From Moraxella osloensis (GTDB lineage: Bacteria > Pseudomonadota > Gammaproteobacteria > Pseudomonadales > Moraxellaceae), in the NCBI RefSeq assembly GCF_001553955.1, contig NZ_CP014234.1, positions 186,001 through 250,000 of the forward strand: a stretch of DNA of 64,000 nucleotides. The letters are read 5' to 3'. The position numbers and the translations under genes are program-made. Positions 1 to 9,766 of this stretch are shown here, piece after piece (position 1 is the stretch's first letter; every line of letters begins with the position of its first letter). The notes below the pieces were generated by a model. That model was given only the letters and a program-made list of their open reading frames with translations. It ran no database searches and was not told the DNA's origin.

Positions 1-164
<164 letters not shown>

Positions 165-183
165 GTGATACGTTGATTGCACT

Positions 184-211
184 AAAACTGGGTTAAATAC
201 CCAGTTTTTTT
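184..211 (+). terminator. Rho-independent terminator after guaB
   Basis: Perfect 10-bp arms AAAACTGGGT (184-193) and ACCCAGTTTT (199-208) around a 5-nt loop, followed by a T run. It separates guaB from glmM. Confidence 0.9.
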
Positions 212-313
212 ATCGCCCAATTTATCGCCCAAAGTTTTTATAGCCTAAAGTAACGTGTTGCGCCATCACCCATAAAAACAAACAGATGTCGCAACATGCG
301 TGAAATTTTGCTA

Positions 314-322
314 TGCTAAAAT
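314..322 (+). promoter_or_regulatory. Candidate extended -10 promoter for glmM
   Basis: TGCTAAAAT is an extended -10 type element (TGn plus TAAAAT) 42 nt before the glmM start and downstream of the guaB terminator. No convincing -35 box is seen. Confidence 0.4.
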
Positions 323-364
323 TTTATATTGTGATAACAACGACGGGCGGCAAAGGAGAATTAA

Positions 365-1720
365 ATGAGTTATTTTGGTACTGATGGTATTCGTGGTAAG
401 TTTGGGGAATTTCCGATACATCCGCAGTTTTTAATCAAATTAGGCTATGCTACGGGTAAAGTGCTGCTAGCCAACCAAGCGACCCTCAATGAAAATCATC
501 GTCCCAATGTCGTCATTGGTAAAGATACACGGCTCTCCGGCTATGTTATTGAAGCCTGTCTGCAAGCAGGATTTAACGCCGCAGGGGTAGATGTGCATAT
601 GCTAGGCACCATTCCAACCCCTGCCATCGCGCATTTGACCCGAAGTTTTCACGCTGATGCGGGCGTGGTGATATCGGCATCCCACAATCCGTTTTATGAC
701 AACGGTATCAAATTTTTCTCTAATGAAGGCAAAAAGCTGTCAGATGAAATTCAGCAAGCCATCAATGAAAAAATTTATGAAATCAAAGATATCAATGTTG
801 TTATTGATACCCCAGAAGCGCTAGGCAAAAGTTATCGTGTGGAAGATGCCAAAGGCCGCTATATCGAGTTTTGTAAGGGCACTTTCCCCTACAACCTAAA
901 TTTAAATGCCCTAAAAATTGTCGTTGACTGTGCCAATGGGTCAGGATACAGCGTCGCACCCCGTGTATTACGTGAGTTAGGCGCAACCGTAATTGCGATT
1001 GGCGATAAACCCGATGGCATTAATATCAACGACAATGTCGGCTCTACCCATCCGGCAAACTTGCAACAAGCGGTGCTTGACCATGATGCCCAAGTGGGTA
1101 TTGCCTTAGATGGCGATGGCGACCGTATCGTCATGGTCAATGAAAAAGGCGAGTTGGTTGATGGTGACGGCATTTTATATATTTTAGCCACCCAAGCAGA
1201 GCAACAAGTCGATGGCGTGGTAGGTACCTTGATGACCAACATGGGTCTGCAATTGGCGTTTGACAAAGTCGGTATTGCCTTTGAGCGCGCCAAAGTCGGC
1301 GACCGCTATGTCATGCAAGGGCTTGAAAAAAATGGCTGGGTACTGGGCGGTGAGTCATCGGGTCATATTTTAACGTTAGATAAAGCCAGTACGGGCGATG
1401 CCATTGTGGCAGGTTTGCAAGTGCTTGCGGTGATGGCGCAGCGCAAACAATCACTATCAGAGCTGATGAAGGGTTATACCCAGCTACCACAAAAATTGGT
1501 CAATGTCAGATTGGCGCAAAAACAAGATCCCTATACCTTTCCAGAATTGGCAAATGCGTTTAAAGCTGCCGAAGAAAAATTGGCGGGACGGGGTCGTTTA
1601 CTAATTCGTCAATCAGGTACAGAGCCATTAATTCGAGTGATGGTCGAAAGCGATGATGAGATTGAGTGTGATATGTTAGCCAATGAACTTGCTGAAAAAG
1701 TACGCCAAGTGATGGCGTAA
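365..1720 (+). CDS. glmM: Phosphoglucosamine mutase GlmM
   Basis: Interconverts glucosamine-6-phosphate and glucosamine-1-phosphate, the step before UDP-GlcNAc on the way to peptidoglycan and lipid A; cytoplasmic. The 451-residue protein is the normal family length (E. coli 445). Seen directly: the N-terminal FGTDGIRG motif, the phosphoserine loop SASHNP with the catalytic serine at residue 106, the metal-binding DGDGD at 249-253, a sugar-specificity loop GGESSGH near 335, and the phosphate-binding [12 protein letters not shown] near the C-terminus. The start is supported by AAAGGAG 8 nt upstream. pdxH follows after 25 nt on the same strand and probably shares the transcript. Confidence 0.97.
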   Translation: MSYFGTDGIRGKFGEFPIHPQFLIKLGYATGKVLLANQATLNENHRPNVVIGKDTRLSGYVIEACLQAGFNAAGVDVHMLGTIPTPAIAHLTRSFHADAGVVISASHNPFYDNGIKFFSNEGKKLSDEIQQAINEKIYEIKDINVVIDTPEALGKSYRVEDAKGRYIEFCKGTFPYNLNLNALKIVVDCANGSGYSVAPRVLRELGATVIAIGDKPDGININDNVGSTHPANLQQAVLDHDAQVGIALDGDGDRIVMVNEKGELVDGDGILYILATQAEQQVDGVVGTLMTNMGLQLAFDKVGIAFERAKVGDRYVMQGLEKNGWVLGGESSGHILTLDKASTGDAIVAGLQVLAVMAQRKQSLSELMKGYTQLPQKLVNVRLAQKQDPYTFPELANAFKAAEEKLAGRGRLLIRQSGTEPLIRVMVESDDEIECDMLANELAEKVRQVMA

Positions 1721-1745
1721 AGTTGACATTTCATAAGGATAAAAA

Positions 1746-2405
1746 ATGAGTATTGATTTTACCAGTCAACGATTATCGTATGAGCAAGGCGAGCTTATCG
1801 AATCACACTTGCCAAAGCAGCCGTTTAGCTTACTACAAACTTGGGTGCAGCAAGCGATTGATGCCAAGCAAGGAGAAGCGTATGCGTTTTCACTGGCGAC
1901 TTGTGGAAGTGATAGGCAGCCAAGTGTGCGCACCTTACTCATGCGTGAAATTATCCAATTGGATAACGCAGGCATTGGCCTCGTGTTTTATACCAATTAC
2001 GACAGTGCCAAAGGCTGTGATTTGGCGACCAACCCCAATGCTGAAGCATTATTTTTTTGGCCGAGCCTAGAAAGACAAATCCGTCTTACCGGCGCTGTGC
2101 AAAAAGTTAGCCGTGAACAATCCGCGCAGTATTTTCATAGCCGTCCCCGTGACAGTCAATTAGCTGCTTGGGTCAGCGAGCCACAAAGCAGCGTGGTTGC
2201 CAGCCGCGAGGTAATGGAAGACAAATTTGCCCAATTAACTGTGCAGTATGAGGGCAACCCAATCCCTTTACCAGAATTTTGGGGTGGCTATCTGCTGACG
2301 GTAGAGAAAATCGAATTTTGGCAGGGTAGAGCCAATCGTATGCACGACCGCATCGTCTATTCGCTAGATGGCGAGCAATGGGTGATGGAACGTTTATTAC
2401 CTTAA
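1746..2405 (+). CDS. pdxH: Pyridoxamine 5'-phosphate oxidase PdxH
   Basis: FMN-dependent oxidase that makes pyridoxal 5'-phosphate from PNP or PMP, the last step of vitamin B6 synthesis and salvage. The 219-residue length is normal. Diagnostic blocks are VRTLLMRE at 61-68 (FMN phosphate contact), FFWPSLERQIRLTG near 103-116, SRPRDSQLAAWVS at 132-144, and the C-terminal substrate motif FWQGRANRMHDR at 191-202. A purine-rich AAGGAT precedes the ATG by 6 nt. It follows glmM closely and ends in a terminator shared with the convergent gene at 2463. Confidence 0.96.
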   Translation: MSIDFTSQRLSYEQGELIESHLPKQPFSLLQTWVQQAIDAKQGEAYAFSLATCGSDRQPSVRTLLMREIIQLDNAGIGLVFYTNYDSAKGCDLATNPNAEALFFWPSLERQIRLTGAVQKVSREQSAQYFHSRPRDSQLAAWVSEPQSSVVASREVMEDKFAQLTVQYEGNPIPLPEFWGGYLLTVEKIEFWQGRANRMHDRIVYSLDGEQWVMERLLP

Positions 2406-2417
2406 ACTACAAGCCAT

Positions 2418-2450
2418 AAAAAAACACGGTATTTTAAACCGTGTTTTTTT
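2418..2450. terminator. Bidirectional terminator, pdxH / Bax-inhibitor-1 gene
   Basis: Arms of about 13 bp (A-run plus CACGGT, then ACCGTG plus T-run) around a 7-nt loop, with A and T tracts that serve both strands. It lies between convergent genes. Confidence 0.9.
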
Positions 2451-2462
2451 ATTTGATAAAAC

Positions 2463-3182
2463 TTAGTTTTGCAGTGAACGCAGTAAACGTACAAATTCAA
2501 TATACATCCATACCAGTGTTGATAAGATACCAACGCTTAAGACCCATTCATAGCTTTCATCCACCCCTGCGGCATAGGCTCGCTCAACACTGTCAAAATC
2601 TAATAACAAGCTCAGTGATGCAATCACAATCACCAGCAAGCTAAAACCAATAGCCACCACGCCACCGCTAAACAAATACGGCAGTGAGCTACCAAAGAGG
2701 CTAAACCCGATTTGTACCAGATACACCAGCATGATAGCAATCACAGCAGACATCATCACAGAACGAAATTTTTCGGTCACTTTAATCACGCCACTGCGAT
2801 AAAGCGCCAGCATCACGGCAGCGGTCACAAAAGTTGCGACTAGAGCAGTCGGGGCAACCGTGGGAAACTTAATACTCGCAAACAGGGAAATCGCGCCAAT
2901 CACGATGCCCTCTAAAATGGCATAGGGAATTGCCAATGTCTTAGCTATGTGGGGTTTTGAGATAATCACCATACTCAATACAAAAGCCACCAAGATACTG
3001 GCTAAAGCCGCGACACTCACAAAACCTGAAGTGACGCCAGTAGCTAAGCAATAGCCAAAAAATCCAACACCCGATAAGGTCGTCAAACCTAACAGAAAAG
3101 AGGTTTTTCGGATGACCCCTTTGACCGTCATCGGTGTCGTACTAACCGCAAGTTCAGCGCGAGATATAATCGGATTTGCCAT
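2463..3182 (-). CDS. Bax inhibitor-1/YccA family membrane protein
   Basis: A 239-residue protein with about seven hydrophobic segments (residues about 28-50, 55-73, 80-103, 108-126, 140-162, 169-192, 215-233), the pattern of the Bax inhibitor-1 (TMBIM) family. The E. coli relatives YccA and YbhL are inner-membrane proteins; YccA modulates the FtsH protease, and some family members conduct calcium. The acidic segment YAAGVDESYEWVLSVG before the last helix is typical of bacterial members. TAGGAGC precedes the ATG. It stands alone, divergent from nadK. The exact physiological role cannot be assigned from sequence. Confidence 0.88.
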   Translation of the reverse strand: MANPIISRAELAVSTTPMTVKGVIRKTSFLLGLTTLSGVGFFGYCLATGVTSGFVSVAALASILVAFVLSMVIISKPHIAKTLAIPYAILEGIVIGAISLFASIKFPTVAPTALVATFVTAAVMLALYRSGVIKVTEKFRSVMMSAVIAIMLVYLVQIGFSLFGSSLPYLFSGGVVAIGFSLLVIVIASLSLLLDFDSVERAYAAGVDESYEWVLSVGILSTLVWMYIEFVRLLRSLQN

Positions 3183-3383
3183 ACAAGTTTGCTCCTAAGA
3201 GTTAAAAAATTTCAAAAGTTAGCTATATGTTAATCACCTTAAATTAGCAAATAGCAACGAGTTTGTATACATTAACTGCACAACGAAGGTTAGCAATTTT
3301 GTAATATAAAATACTGATTGGGCATAACGCGAGCTAGTAAGCTGTGATAAAATAGTTCAATCTTTATCAGTTAATTTTCTGCT

Positions 3384-4316
3384 ATGACGTCCACATTTAT
3401 TCCCAATCCTGCCTTTGGGCGTATCGGCATTATGGGTCGTGCCAACAAGCCAAGTGTCATTCAAAGTATCTACCAAATTTGTGACTTTTTTCATGAGCAA
3501 GGGTTGCCTTTACTAATTGACCATCAGACAGCACGGTTGCCGGCATTGGATTTTGCGCGTTTGGGCAACATTGCTACGATTGAGCGCAGTTTGCTAGGCG
3601 GTGCTTGTGATTTGGTCATTGTGGTCGGTGGTGATGGCTCGCTGCTACATGCCGCGCAAGTATTGGTCAAACACAAAGTGCCAGTGGTGGGGGTAAACCG
3701 CGGACGTTTAGGGTTTTTAACTGACATTTATCCTGATGATTTAAACATAAAATTGACCAGTATTTTACAAGGTCATTATCAGCTTGAAGATCGATTCTTG
3801 TTAAAGATGGAAATCCGTCAAGGTGCACATGTGATTTATGAAGATATGGCGCTAAATGACATTGTGCTGCACGCAGGTAAATCAGTGCATATGCTAGATT
3901 TTCATTTAAAAATTGATGGGCTAAATGTCTATCGTCAGCACAGTGATGGTCTGATTGCATCGACACCCACGGGTTCGACCGCTTATGCGCTATCAGGTGG
4001 CGGGCCGATTATTCATCCTAGTATGGATGCCATTTGTCTGGTGCCTATGCATCCACATACCTTATCAAGCCGCCCGATTGTGGTCAGCGGCAACAGCGAA
4101 ATCAAAATCCGTATCCATAAAGATAATCGCACCCAGCCGATGGTGAGCGCCGATGGGAAACCGTCGGTGCCGCTTAACCAAAACCAGCGTTTAGTGATTC
4201 ACAAGCATCCCAACAAACTCACGTTATTACACCCACCTGGGGTAGATTTTTTTGAAGCTTGTCGTACCAAACTTGGTTGGAATAGCTACGCGGAAGAATT
4301 TAGTATGGATAATTAA
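3384..4316 (+). CDS. nadK: NAD kinase
   Basis: ATP-dependent kinase that makes NADP from NAD in the cytoplasm. At 310 residues it is slightly longer than E. coli NadK (292). The signature GGDGS lies at 82-86 with the catalytic Asp at 84, followed by VNRGRLGFLTD, and the second nucleotide-binding block TPTGSTAYALSGGGPII near residues 193-209; a DGK segment follows the beta-sandwich. No clear Shine-Dalgarno precedes the ATG, so the start is chosen on family alignment (GRIGIMGR begins at residue 12). Monocistronic, divergent from the Bax-inhibitor gene and ended by a terminator. Confidence 0.95.
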   Translation: MTSTFIPNPAFGRIGIMGRANKPSVIQSIYQICDFFHEQGLPLLIDHQTARLPALDFARLGNIATIERSLLGGACDLVIVVGGDGSLLHAAQVLVKHKVPVVGVNRGRLGFLTDIYPDDLNIKLTSILQGHYQLEDRFLLKMEIRQGAHVIYEDMALNDIVLHAGKSVHMLDFHLKIDGLNVYRQHSDGLIASTPTGSTAYALSGGGPIIHPSMDAICLVPMHPHTLSSRPIVVSGNSEIKIRIHKDNRTQPMVSADGKPSVPLNQNQRLVIHKHPNKLTLLHPPGVDFFEACRTKLGWNSYAEEFSMDN

Positions 4317-4318
4317 AT

Positions 4319-4353
4319 AAAAAAGCCACCTGAATCATTTAGGTGGCTTTTTT
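4319..4353. terminator. Bidirectional terminator, nadK / mltB
   Basis: Arms AAAAAAGCCACCT and AGGTGGCTTTTTT around a 9-nt loop between two convergent genes. Confidence 0.92.
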
Positions 4354-4366
4354 ATGAAAAAATACC

Positions 4367-5710
4367 TTAATTAATCAGCCCACTTGCCGAGCGTTTTGAG
4401 ATAAATCCATCTGGAATTTGGTTATGATCGGCTTGCCAGCGCTGAAATGCCAATTTGGTATTGGTGCCTACGACGCCGTCTGTGCCTTTGGTATCATAAC
4501 CCATTGCCGTCAAACGCTGTTGCAGTTGGCGGACTTCATAAGTAGCAAGTGGCTGCTCATAGCGCGGCCAAGATTGCTGTAAGCCTGGCTGCCCGATAAT
4601 GGCTTTGGCAAGTAAGCTCACCCCCATGGCATAATTGGAGGAATTATTGTAGACCTTAATGGCATCAAAATTTTTGGTTAATAAAATCGCAGGACCCTCT
4701 TTACCCGCAGGAAGCCACAATTCTGCCACCGCATCCATAGGCGCATTTGGGGTGATAAACTGAACACCTAAATTTTGCCAGTCTGCCATGGTTTTTTTGG
4801 TACTGACCTGGCGATAATCAAAACCATTCGGTAATCGTACCTCATAGTACGAGCCCATACCACGTTGCCAGCCGGCATTTTTAAGATAGCTTGCGGTAGA
4901 GGCTAACGCATCAGCGGTATGCCAAGGGTTACGATGACCATCACCATTGCCATCTACTGCTTCATCTAACCAAGTTTTGGGAATAAATTGGGTATGCCCC
5001 ATGCCACCTGCCCAAGAGCCGCGCAGTTGCGACCAATCAATATCACCACGCTCAAGCAGCGATAACAGCGCGAGCAGCTGATCCTCTGCAAAACTGCGGC
5101 GGCGACCATCATATGCCAATGTCGCCAAACTATTGACCAGTGATGAGTTGCCTGTGCCTTGACCGTAAGAAGATTCCATGCCCCAAATGGCAGTCACAAT
5201 AGAGGCCGGCACACCATACTGATTTTCAATGCGCTCAAGTAGGGCGCTTTGGCTGGCAAAATTGCGCTGACCCCCACTAACACGACCACTCGACGCAGCA
5301 CCATCAATATATTCCCAAGGCATTTTGGCAAATTCAGGCTGTCCTTTATCCAGTGATACCACTTGTTCGCTGTAGTTGGCACTAGACAGCAAGCGTTCAA
5401 CATCAGCACGGGGGTAACCTTTTTGCACGGCGCGTTCAATAAAATCCGATTTCCACTGATAAAAGCTGCTGTATTGATTGGTTGGAACAGTCACAGGTGG
5501 CACGGGCGTGACTTTCGGGGGTGCCGTAATCACCACAGGGGCAGTCGGCAACGTACCTGGTAATTTTTGGGGTTGGGTATGAATAGGTGCTGATGAACAA
5601 GCTGCCAACAATGCCGCTAAGCTGACAGGCAATGCCAGTTTTTGACCAGCAAAACGATGCAACAAACAGAGCGATAAAGAGACGATAGACGACGGATATT
5701 TAACATACAT
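4367..5710 (-). CDS. mltB: MltB-family lytic murein transglycosylase, lipoprotein
   Basis: Cleaves the MurNAc-GlcNAc bond of peptidoglycan non-hydrolytically, leaving 1,6-anhydro ends; expected at the periplasmic face of the outer membrane. The 447-residue protein has a positively charged N-terminus, a hydrophobic stretch and a lipobox LAAC with Cys at 38, a proline-rich linker (about 42-78), the SLT_2 catalytic domain (about 80-375) with the catalytic Glu at 179 in WGMESSYGQGTG, and a C-terminal peptidoglycan-binding domain (about 385-447, LQQRLTAMGYDTKGTDGVVG). A weak TGAGG precedes the ATG. The membrane-bound MltB subgroup fits best. Confidence 0.93.
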   Translation of the reverse strand: MYVKYPSSIVSLSLCLLHRFAGQKLALPVSLAALLAACSSAPIHTQPQKLPGTLPTAPVVITAPPKVTPVPPVTVPTNQYSSFYQWKSDFIERAVQKGYPRADVERLLSSANYSEQVVSLDKGQPEFAKMPWEYIDGAASSGRVSGGQRNFASQSALLERIENQYGVPASIVTAIWGMESSYGQGTGNSSLVNSLATLAYDGRRRSFAEDQLLALLSLLERGDIDWSQLRGSWAGGMGHTQFIPKTWLDEAVDGNGDGHRNPWHTADALASTASYLKNAGWQRGMGSYYEVRLPNGFDYRQVSTKKTMADWQNLGVQFITPNAPMDAVAELWLPAGKEGPAILLTKNFDAIKVYNNSSNYAMGVSLLAKAIIGQPGLQQSWPRYEQPLATYEVRQLQQRLTAMGYDTKGTDGVVGTNTKLAFQRWQADHNQIPDGFISKRSASGLIN

Positions 5711-5962
5711 AGAGCAATAACCTCAATTAATACAAGCCAAACGCATACAAACATAACAACTGTGGTAAAAAAATTGAATATAGCACAAAAATAGGAAATT
5801 TTAATTGTTAAGGAATAATTGATATAAAAATCCTACAAAAATTGCGGTAAAAGTATTTGCTAGATTTTGGCAGTTTTGCCAGCGTTTTTTGGAAAATAGG
5901 ATTGATAATTGGTCAAAAAAGTTTATGATAATCGGTTTATACTATAATTTTGAGGAATAACT

Positions 5963-6250
5963 ATGCTAAAAGTCAATCAATATTTTGATGGGAATGTGGC
6001 ATCAATCGGTTTTCAAACAGCCACCCTACCTGCGACCGTGGGCGTGATGAAAGTAGGCGAATACGAGTTTGGCACGAGTCAATTTGAAACCATGACCGTC
6101 ATTAGCGGGGCTATCTCGGCACTATTGCCAAACCAAACTGATTGGCAAACTTTTAAAGCCCATGAAACCTTTACCGTCGATGCCAACCAAAAATTCAAGG
6201 TAAAAATTGACGAAGAAACGGCTTATCTTTGCACTTACCAAGATAAATAA
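5963..6250 (+). CDS. ppnP: Pyrimidine/purine nucleoside phosphorylase PpnP
   Basis: A 95-residue single-domain cupin of the YaiE/DUF1255 family, which phosphorolyses nucleosides to free base plus ribose-1-phosphate. The N-terminal NQYFDGNVASIGF, the central GEYEFGTSQFETMTVISG and the C-terminal TAYLCTY are characteristic, and the length equals the family norm. GAGGAATA precedes the ATG. The 250 bases upstream are strongly AT-rich and hold its presumed promoter. It is monocistronic and faces the pirin gene. Confidence 0.93.
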   Translation: MLKVNQYFDGNVASIGFQTATLPATVGVMKVGEYEFGTSQFETMTVISGAISALLPNQTDWQTFKAHETFTVDANQKFKVKIDEETAYLCTYQDK

Positions 6251-6277
6251 TTAAATAATCAAGACAAAGTCAGTAAT

Positions 6278-6314
6278 AAAAAAGCGATATCAAATCCATG
6301 ATATCGCTTTTTTT
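6278..6314. terminator. Bidirectional terminator, ppnP / pirin gene
   Basis: Arms AAAAAAGCGATAT and ATATCGCTTTTTT around a 10-nt loop between convergent genes. Confidence 0.9.
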
Positions 6315-6325
6315 GGCCGAAAAAT

Positions 6326-7272
6326 TTATTGAATACCGCCAAATTTCCCTGCATTAAAATCTAAGATGGCTTGTCGGATTTCAGCTTGGCTATTCATCAC
6401 AAAGGGTCCGTAACCCACCACCGGCTCATTAATCGGCTCACCACTCATCAGCAAGATTTTCGCCCCCGCTTTGCCTGCCGTTAAGCGTACAAAATCCTCG
6501 CCCGTCTCGCCACTTTCAATCTCAAAAGTGATTAATTGATTGGCGTGTGCTTGCTGGTCGTGATCAGCGTTGATAATCACATCGCCTTGCATCGACAATA
6601 ACAACAAATTGTGGGTGCGAGAAATCGCGACTTCTACTGAGCGATTGGGTTCAATACTGATATCCCACAAGTTAATGGGGGTAAAAGTCGTGCCAATGCC
6701 GCGTGCCTTATTGTCACCCTGCTGGGGGGCTTTGGCATTGATAGTAGGGGTAAATTCCCCAGCAATTACCTTAACTTGTCCTGCATGCAGTCCTTCATCA
6801 TCATGTAGACTGACCAAAGGCATGTCATCATTGGCAAGATGTTGGTATTTGGCAGGCGTGGCTTTATCTTTGGCAGGTAGATTGACCCAAAGCTGTACCA
6901 TGCTAAAATCACCGCCTGCTTGGCTAAATTCAGGGGAGTGAAATTCTTCATGAATCACGCCATTGCCCGCCGTCATCCATTGCACATCACCTGTCTTAAT
7001 AGTACCGCCACCGCCACTAGAATCACGATGGGACTCACCGTTTCAAACCCTTTATGCGGATGTTGTCCGACACCGCGCGGCGCTTGAGCGTTGGGTTCAA
7101 AATATTGTTTTGCTGCATAGTCGAGCATTAAAAAAGGATCGGTGCGTTTATCACCCACCATGTGATTGAACATCGGATTGACATGAAAACCATCACCCAC
7201 CCAATGAGGGCGTGGGGCTGCATGGATTTTGTCAACTTGTCGGTAGGTTTTATTGCTATTTTGCATCGCCAT
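6326..7272 (-). pseudogene. Pirin family protein, frameshifted
   Basis: Two overlapping frames together encode one pirin (YhhW-type cupin, often quercetinase-like). The N-terminal part starts at 7272 (ATG after GGAGAACC) and runs normally through RPHWVGDG and the metal motif HPHKGFETV. It then leaves frame at about 7031-7040. The rest, beginning in the other frame with GESHRDSSGGGG and continuing through DVQWMTAGNGVIHEE to a complete C-terminal cupin, ends at 6326. Intact homologues have a short segment (about TIVYQ) between GFETV and GE; here it is missing. A deletion between two GGTGA copies would explain both loss and frameshift. An assembly error cannot be excluded, though the missing codons argue for a real deletion. 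Confidence 0.85.
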
Positions 7273-7375
7273 GATGGTTCTCCTTATTGATAGCTATAAT
7301 TATAGGAGTAAAAAGGCTATTTTCAAGTATAAATTACATTATATTGGTTATTGTAAACATTAACTAATATAAAAC

Positions 7376-7413
7376 ATAAAAAAAGGCAAAGTTAATTGAT
7401 AACCTTGCCTTTA
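7376..7413 (-). terminator. Terminator after uup
   Basis: On the minus strand, arms around AAAGGCAAGGTTA and TAACTTTGCCTTT (one mismatch) are followed by a T run, about 20 nt after the uup stop. Confidence 0.82.
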
Positions 7414-7430
7414 TAAATTATTTAATGATT

Positions 7431-9386
7431 TTAATCATCAAGTTCTGACCAGCGCGCCATTTTTTCCAGTAGCAAATCATCAATCTTGTTGAGACGTTCA
7501 CTGGCTTGGGTAGCAGCTGCCATATCACTCACAAACCAGCTACCATCGGCTAATTTGTCTTGAAGTTCAGCTTGCTCTTGCTCGAGTAGCGCGATTTCAT
7601 TGGGGAGACTGTCCAATTCGCGCTGTTCTTTGTAGCTCAGTTTTTTCTTCACCGTATCAGCTTTTGGTGCATCAGTGTTAATCACTTCTTTGGGCTTTGC
7701 TGCTGTCTTTTCTGATTTGTCTGCTTTGGGTTTAATCGCTTGTTCACGGGATTTTTGCGTCAAATAGTCTTGATAGCCACCGACATATTCTTTGACAATG
7801 CCATTGCCATCGCTATCTTCATCAAAAACCCAAGTTGATGTTACGACATTGTCCATAAAGGTACGGTCATGGCTAATCAGTAAGATGGTGCCATTAAAGC
7901 TATCGACGGCTTCTTCTAACAGCTCTAGGGTTGCCATATCTAAGTCGTTGGTCGGCTCATCCAGTACCAAGATATTTGCAGGTTTTAGTAGCTGTTTGGC
8001 TAACAAAACGCGGTTACGCTCACCGCCTGACAAGGCTTTGACCGGTGTTCTGGCGCGTTCTGGGGCAAATAAGAAATCTTGCAAATAGCCGATGATATGT
8101 TTCTTTTTACCCGCCACTTCTACAAAATCAGAACCTTCCGCGACGTTTTGTACCACGGTCGCTTCTAAATCAAGTTGGTCACGCAGTTGGTCAAGAAAGG
8201 CGATTTGTAGATTGGTGCCTAATTTTACTGAGCCAGATTTGGTGATATCAGGCTGGGCAATATCCAAAATCGCATGAATGAGCGTGGATTTACCGACACC
8301 GTTTTTACCGATAATACCAATGCGGTCACCACGCATGATGCTGGTGGTGAAATCCTTTACCAAGGTTTTATCACCATAACCTAGATTGAGATGTTTGACA
8401 TTGGCAACCAATTTGCCGCTATTGTCGCCATCGTTCATGCTGATGTTAACTTGTCCGATTTGCTCACGGCGGGATTGACGTTCTTCACGCAGCGCCTTTA
8501 ACGCGCGCACGCGACCTTCATTGCGGGTACGGCGCGCTTTGATACCTTGACGAATCCAAACTTCCTCTTCAGCCAGTTTTTTATCAAAATTGGCATTGGC
8601 TTTTTCTTCGGCACTCAGTTGTTGTTCTTTAAGTTCTTGGTAGCGGGCATAGCCTTTATTGACATTGCCTGCTTGCTTGGTGACGTCATAACTGCGCAAT
8701 ATACCGCGGTCAAGCTCGACAATGCGGGTGGCGATTTTGTCAATAAACGAGCGGTCATGCGAGATAAACAGCAGGGTCAATCCTTGCGCGTTTTGCAAAA
8801 ATTGCTCAAGCCATTCGATACTTTCGACATCCAAATGGTTGGTCGGCTCGTCAAGTAGTAGCACATCAGGTTTGGTAATCAGCGCACGCGCAAGCAGCAC
8901 ACGGCGTTTGCGACCGCCCGATAATTCCCTAATATCAGCGTCGCCATCCAAGTTCATCATCGACAGCATAGTCTGTACTTCACGGGTCAAGTCCCACCCA
9001 TGGGCATCATCAATTTTATGCTGCAAATCTGACATCAATTCACAGGCTTTCATGTCACCGCTGGCACATTTATCACTGGCTTGCTCGTAGGCTGTCAGCC
9101 ATGTTGCCACATCGCCGGCACCTGCCATAACGATATCGCTGACTTTGCCCGAGGTTTCTGGAATGTCTTGCTCAAGCATGGCAATTTTCAGATTGCCACT
9201 GATTTGGAATTCGCCACTGTCAGCCTTGACTTGACCGCTAATGACCTTAAACAAAGTTGATTTGCCTTCACCATTGCGCCCAATCAAACACACGCGTTCG
9301 CCTTGTTCGATATTAAAATCAATACCGTCCAAAATCGGTGCAATACCAAATGCCAAATGAATATCTCGTAAATGAATCAGTGCCAT
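7431..9386 (-). CDS. uup: ABC-F ATPase Uup
   Basis: Soluble tandem ABC protein of the ABC-F class, which acts on ribosomes; Uup is also linked to replication and transposon excision in E. coli. It has no membrane segment. The 651 residues hold ABC1 (Walker A GRNGEGKST at 36-44, signature LSGGRKRR near 155), the ABC-F inter-domain linker, ABC2 (Walker A GKNGVGKST near 365, signature LSGGERNR near 455), and a charged linker leading to a C-terminal coiled coil (about 580-650) typical of Uup. Length matches E. coli Uup (635). It is divergent from slyX, and a terminator follows it. Confidence 0.93.
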   Translation of the reverse strand: MALIHLRDIHLAFGIAPILDGIDFNIEQGERVCLIGRNGEGKSTLFKVISGQVKADSGEFQISGNLKIAMLEQDIPETSGKVSDIVMAGAGDVATWLTAYEQASDKCASGDMKACELMSDLQHKIDDAHGWDLTREVQTMLSMMNLDGDADIRELSGGRKRRVLLARALITKPDVLLLDEPTNHLDVESIEWLEQFLQNAQGLTLLFISHDRSFIDKIATRIVELDRGILRSYDVTKQAGNVNKGYARYQELKEQQLSAEEKANANFDKKLAEEEVWIRQGIKARRTRNEGRVRALKALREERQSRREQIGQVNISMNDGDNSGKLVANVKHLNLGYGDKTLVKDFTTSIMRGDRIGIIGKNGVGKSTLIHAILDIAQPDITKSGSVKLGTNLQIAFLDQLRDQLDLEATVVQNVAEGSDFVEVAGKKKHIIGYLQDFLFAPERARTPVKALSGGERNRVLLAKQLLKPANILVLDEPTNDLDMATLELLEEAVDSFNGTILLISHDRTFMDNVVTSTWVFDEDSDGNGIVKEYVGGYQDYLTQKSREQAIKPKADKSEKTAAKPKEVINTDAPKADTVKKKLSYKEQRELDSLPNEIALLEQEQAELQDKLADGSWFVSDMAAATQASERLNKIDDLLLEKMARWSELDD

Positions 9387-9490
9387 AACTTTCTCAAAGT
9401 TTAGTAAAAATGTTTGTATAATAGGAAAATGCGGCTATTGTAGCAGACTTTATGGCAAAAAATTGTGGGGAAACTTAGGAGGCATTCTAA

Positions 9491-9766
9491 ATGAGCGAAA
9501 AAGATCACCAAAAACAATCAAGCGATGAAAATGGGTGGGTTACCATGGTGGAAAAATTAACCCAAGCATTGATTGATTTACAAACGCAAGTGGCATTTAT
9601 GGAAGATACAGTGGATAAACTTGATAATATCGTCACCGAACAAAGCCAGTTGATTGCTGACCAACAACGGCAATTACAGCTACTTTATCAAAAATTGGAA
9701 ACTCAAACGCAAGGCTCACAAATTCAGCCGTTTGATTTGTTAAGCGATAAACCGCCGCATTATTAA
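9491..9766 (+). CDS. slyX: SlyX family protein
   Basis: A 91-residue, mostly coiled-coil protein (heptads about 20-72) ending in the family's trademark PPHY tail. SlyX is a widespread small protein of unknown molecular function. TAGGAGGC precedes the ATG, a near-perfect ribosome binding site. Its stop codon overlaps, on the opposite strand, the end of the decayed gene at 9763. Confidence 0.9.
   Translation: MSEKDHQKQSSDENGWVTMVEKLTQALIDLQTQVAFMEDTVDKLDNIVTEQSQLIADQQRQLQLLYQKLETQTQGSQIQPFDLLSDKPPHY

Noticed and set aside
7025-7045. Programmed frameshift in the pirin gene
   Set aside because: There is no slippery heptamer, and codons conserved in the family are missing at the junction, which a programmed shift would not explain.
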